A DNA stretch of 64,000 nucleotides from Marinoscillum sp049115815. Lineage in GTDB: Bacteria > Bacteroidota > Bacteroidia > Cytophagales > Cyclobacteriaceae. This document shows, one piece after another, positions 62,867 to 64,000 of this stretch. Below the pieces are notes generated by a model. It was given only the letters and a program-made list of their open reading frames with translations. It was not told the origin of the DNA and ran no database searches. Location: positions 682,001 to 746,000 of the forward strand of contig JAGDZO010000006.1 of the NCBI GenBank assembly GCA_049115815.1, given 5' to 3'. The stretch's first letter is position 1. The number at the start of each line of letters is the position of its first letter. Both the position numbers and the translations under genes were made by a program.

Positions 62867-64000
62867 CCATCCAAATTGTTTAGAATTTCTGCACCCAGAC
62901 AGCTTTTAGGAATCTCAAATGCGTCTACCAGAGGTAAAGCATCTTCTCGCACTTCTAGACATAGCTGATTGACAATACCTCGGATGGCCTTGGTCTTAAC
63001 TCCTTCCATATATCCATGCTCAAGGTACCAGCCTTTGTTTTGCTCAATAGTAGATAGCGCATAAAGCTGGCACAACTTCTCCAATGGACCCCTCAGATCA
63101 TCTTGAGATTCTTTCACTTGGATGACAAACTGTTCGAGTACAAGCTTTTCGGCAAAGGCCTTCCCTACTTCTACCATATGATTCTGTGTTTGATTGAATG
63201 CATCAAACGAGTCCATTCCATTGTCAATGTGTTTCTTGATTCGCCTGGCTGCTGATGTCAACACGTCTCGCTCTCGATATCTGAATGCATTGAGATAAAA
63301 CTCTAAATCCAACAAGTGAACGGGATCTGAATTGCGCACCGTGACGGGATTCATCTCCACAAGGCTAGTTTTCGCCTGATCAACCACGTAGCTAAGCACC
63401 CCAAACAAATTGATATCTGAAAATTCCTTCTTGAACTCAGACAACCTGCTTTTTGCAACCAACTGCATCAATACCGTATTATCACCTTCAAAAGTGGTGT
63501 AGATATCGGTATCATTTTTCAGCCTTTCAATTCTATTTTCGGAAAGGTAGCCCTTGCCTCCGCAAGCCTCCCTGCATTCCTGTAAAGTGGAAGTAGTGTG
63601 CCAGGTAGTATGAGCCTTAAGCGCTGCAGCCATCGCTTCTATCTCCTGCATATCCTCTTCGCTTCTATGAAGAAATCTCTCCGTGAGGTGTCTCAGTGCA
63701 AAATGTAAGGCATAAGTCCGCGCTAGCAACGGCATCAAACGCCTTTGGTGTGTTCTATAATTAAGTATCGGTACCTCTTCCCCATTTTCTGGCCCAAATT
63801 GCTTTCGCGAATTAGCATATTTGATGGCAATGGTGAGACCCGATTTCATCGCGCTCAATCCAGATCGAGGGATACCAATTCTTCCTCCCACCAAAGTACC
63901 AAGCATGGTAAAAAAACGCCTATTATCGCTCGTGATGGCACTTTGAAAGGCACCCTCTTCATCAATAGAAGCGAATTTGTCCAACATATCATCATATGAA
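62863..64000 (-). CDS. Acyl-CoA dehydrogenase/oxidase family protein, N-terminal part outside window
   Basis: The frame stays open to the right edge, so the ATG at 63987 is internal and the N-terminal part is missing. Visible motifs are RFFTMLGTLVGGRIGIPRSG, NSRKQFGPENGEEVPIL and the segment EACGGKGYLSENRIERLKN followed by YTTFEGDNTVLMQL, which carries the expected catalytic Glu of acyl-CoA oxidase types. The C-terminal domain (about 150 residues) also fits oxidases. It should oxidise fatty acyl-CoA at the alpha-beta position with FAD. Confidence 0.92.
   Translation of the reverse strand, partial: SYDDMLDKFASIDEEGAFQSAITSDNRRFFTMLGTLVGGRIGIPRSGLSAMKSGLTIAIKYANSRKQFGPENGEEVPILNYRTHQRRLMPLLARTYALHFALRHLTERFLHRSEEDMQEIEAMAAALKAHTTWHTTSTLQECREACGGKGYLSENRIERLKNDTDIYTTFEGDNTVLMQLVAKSRLSEFKKEFSDINLFGVLSYVVDQAKTSLVEMNPVTVRNSDPVHLLDLEFYLNAFRYRERDVLTSAARRIKKHIDNGMDSFDAFNQTQNHMVEVGKAFAEKLVLEQFVIQVKESQDDLRGPLEKLCQLYALSTIEQNKGWYLEHGYMEGVKTKAIRGIVNQLCLEVREDALPLVDAFEIPKSCLGAEILNNLDG

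Noticed and set aside
1..64000. CRISPR arrays, insertion sequences, prophage or integron
   Set aside because: No spaced direct repeats, transposase, integrase or phage structural genes were seen on either strand.

Overview
The window reads as chromosomal DNA of a marine-type member of the Bacteroidota, most likely order Cytophagales (Reichenbachiella, Marivirga or Fulvivirga-like; genus not provable from sequence alone). Pointers are four secreted proteins ending in type IX secretion (T9SS) sorting domains, Bacteroidota-style promoters (TTTG, about 20 nt, TAnnTTTG), weak ribosome binding sites, a DnaG without zinc ligands as I recall from this phylum, and many small lipoproteins. Gene density is very high: several converging genes share their last bases. 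I see no insertion sequence, prophage, integrase or CRISPR array.

Layout. 1-3.2 kb: end of priA, a lipoprotein and an outer-membrane protein. 3.3-8.7 kb: a voltage-gated cation channel facing a leftward block of surE, a secreted protein, ribBA and dnaG. 8.8-20.9 kb: a long rightward run with Fe-S genes (mrp, nfu), a T9SS metalloprotease, a tandem double D-Ala-D-Ala ligase, a PASTA protein, two more T9SS proteins and a rhodanese. 20.9-25.2 kb: membrane metalloprotease, HAD hydrolase, a CAU tRNA, a lipoprotein and a thioredoxin-fold protein. 25.5-31.5 kb: gltBD. 31.8-36.9 kb: lipoprotein, TerB-ABC fusion transporter, YdcF-like protein and a histone-H1-like basic protein. 37-44.6 kb: hisS, a T9SS type B protein, ybaB, glycosyltransferase, PspC, an OmpA/TPR lipoprotein and pdhB. 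44.6-52.3 kb: ffh, small secreted proteins, MazG-like hydrolase, an NSS transporter with a previously uncalled 40-residue partner, tail-type protease and a ROK kinase. 52.4-54.8 kb: three tandem coiled-coil membrane proteins, AIG2-like, VOC, C2-like and thioredoxin genes. 54.8-64 kb: penicillin-acylase-like hydrolase, ppa, an ECF sigma/partner pair divergent from a DUF6249-like/ABC permease pair, zinc ribbon protein, ogt, SnoaL-like protein and the 3' part of an acyl-CoA oxidase-type gene.

Most genes are housekeeping. The items I find most worth following are: the fused double Ddl ligase beside the PASTA gene; the three-copy coiled-coil membrane operon chained by ATGA overlaps behind a hairpin that abuts its start codon; matching TGCAACAT/TGTC elements on both strands between the ECF sigma gene and the divergent permease operon; a MetS-like small transporter subunit overlapping a MazG-like gene; and a single-domain voltage-gated channel with a TLEGWN filter.
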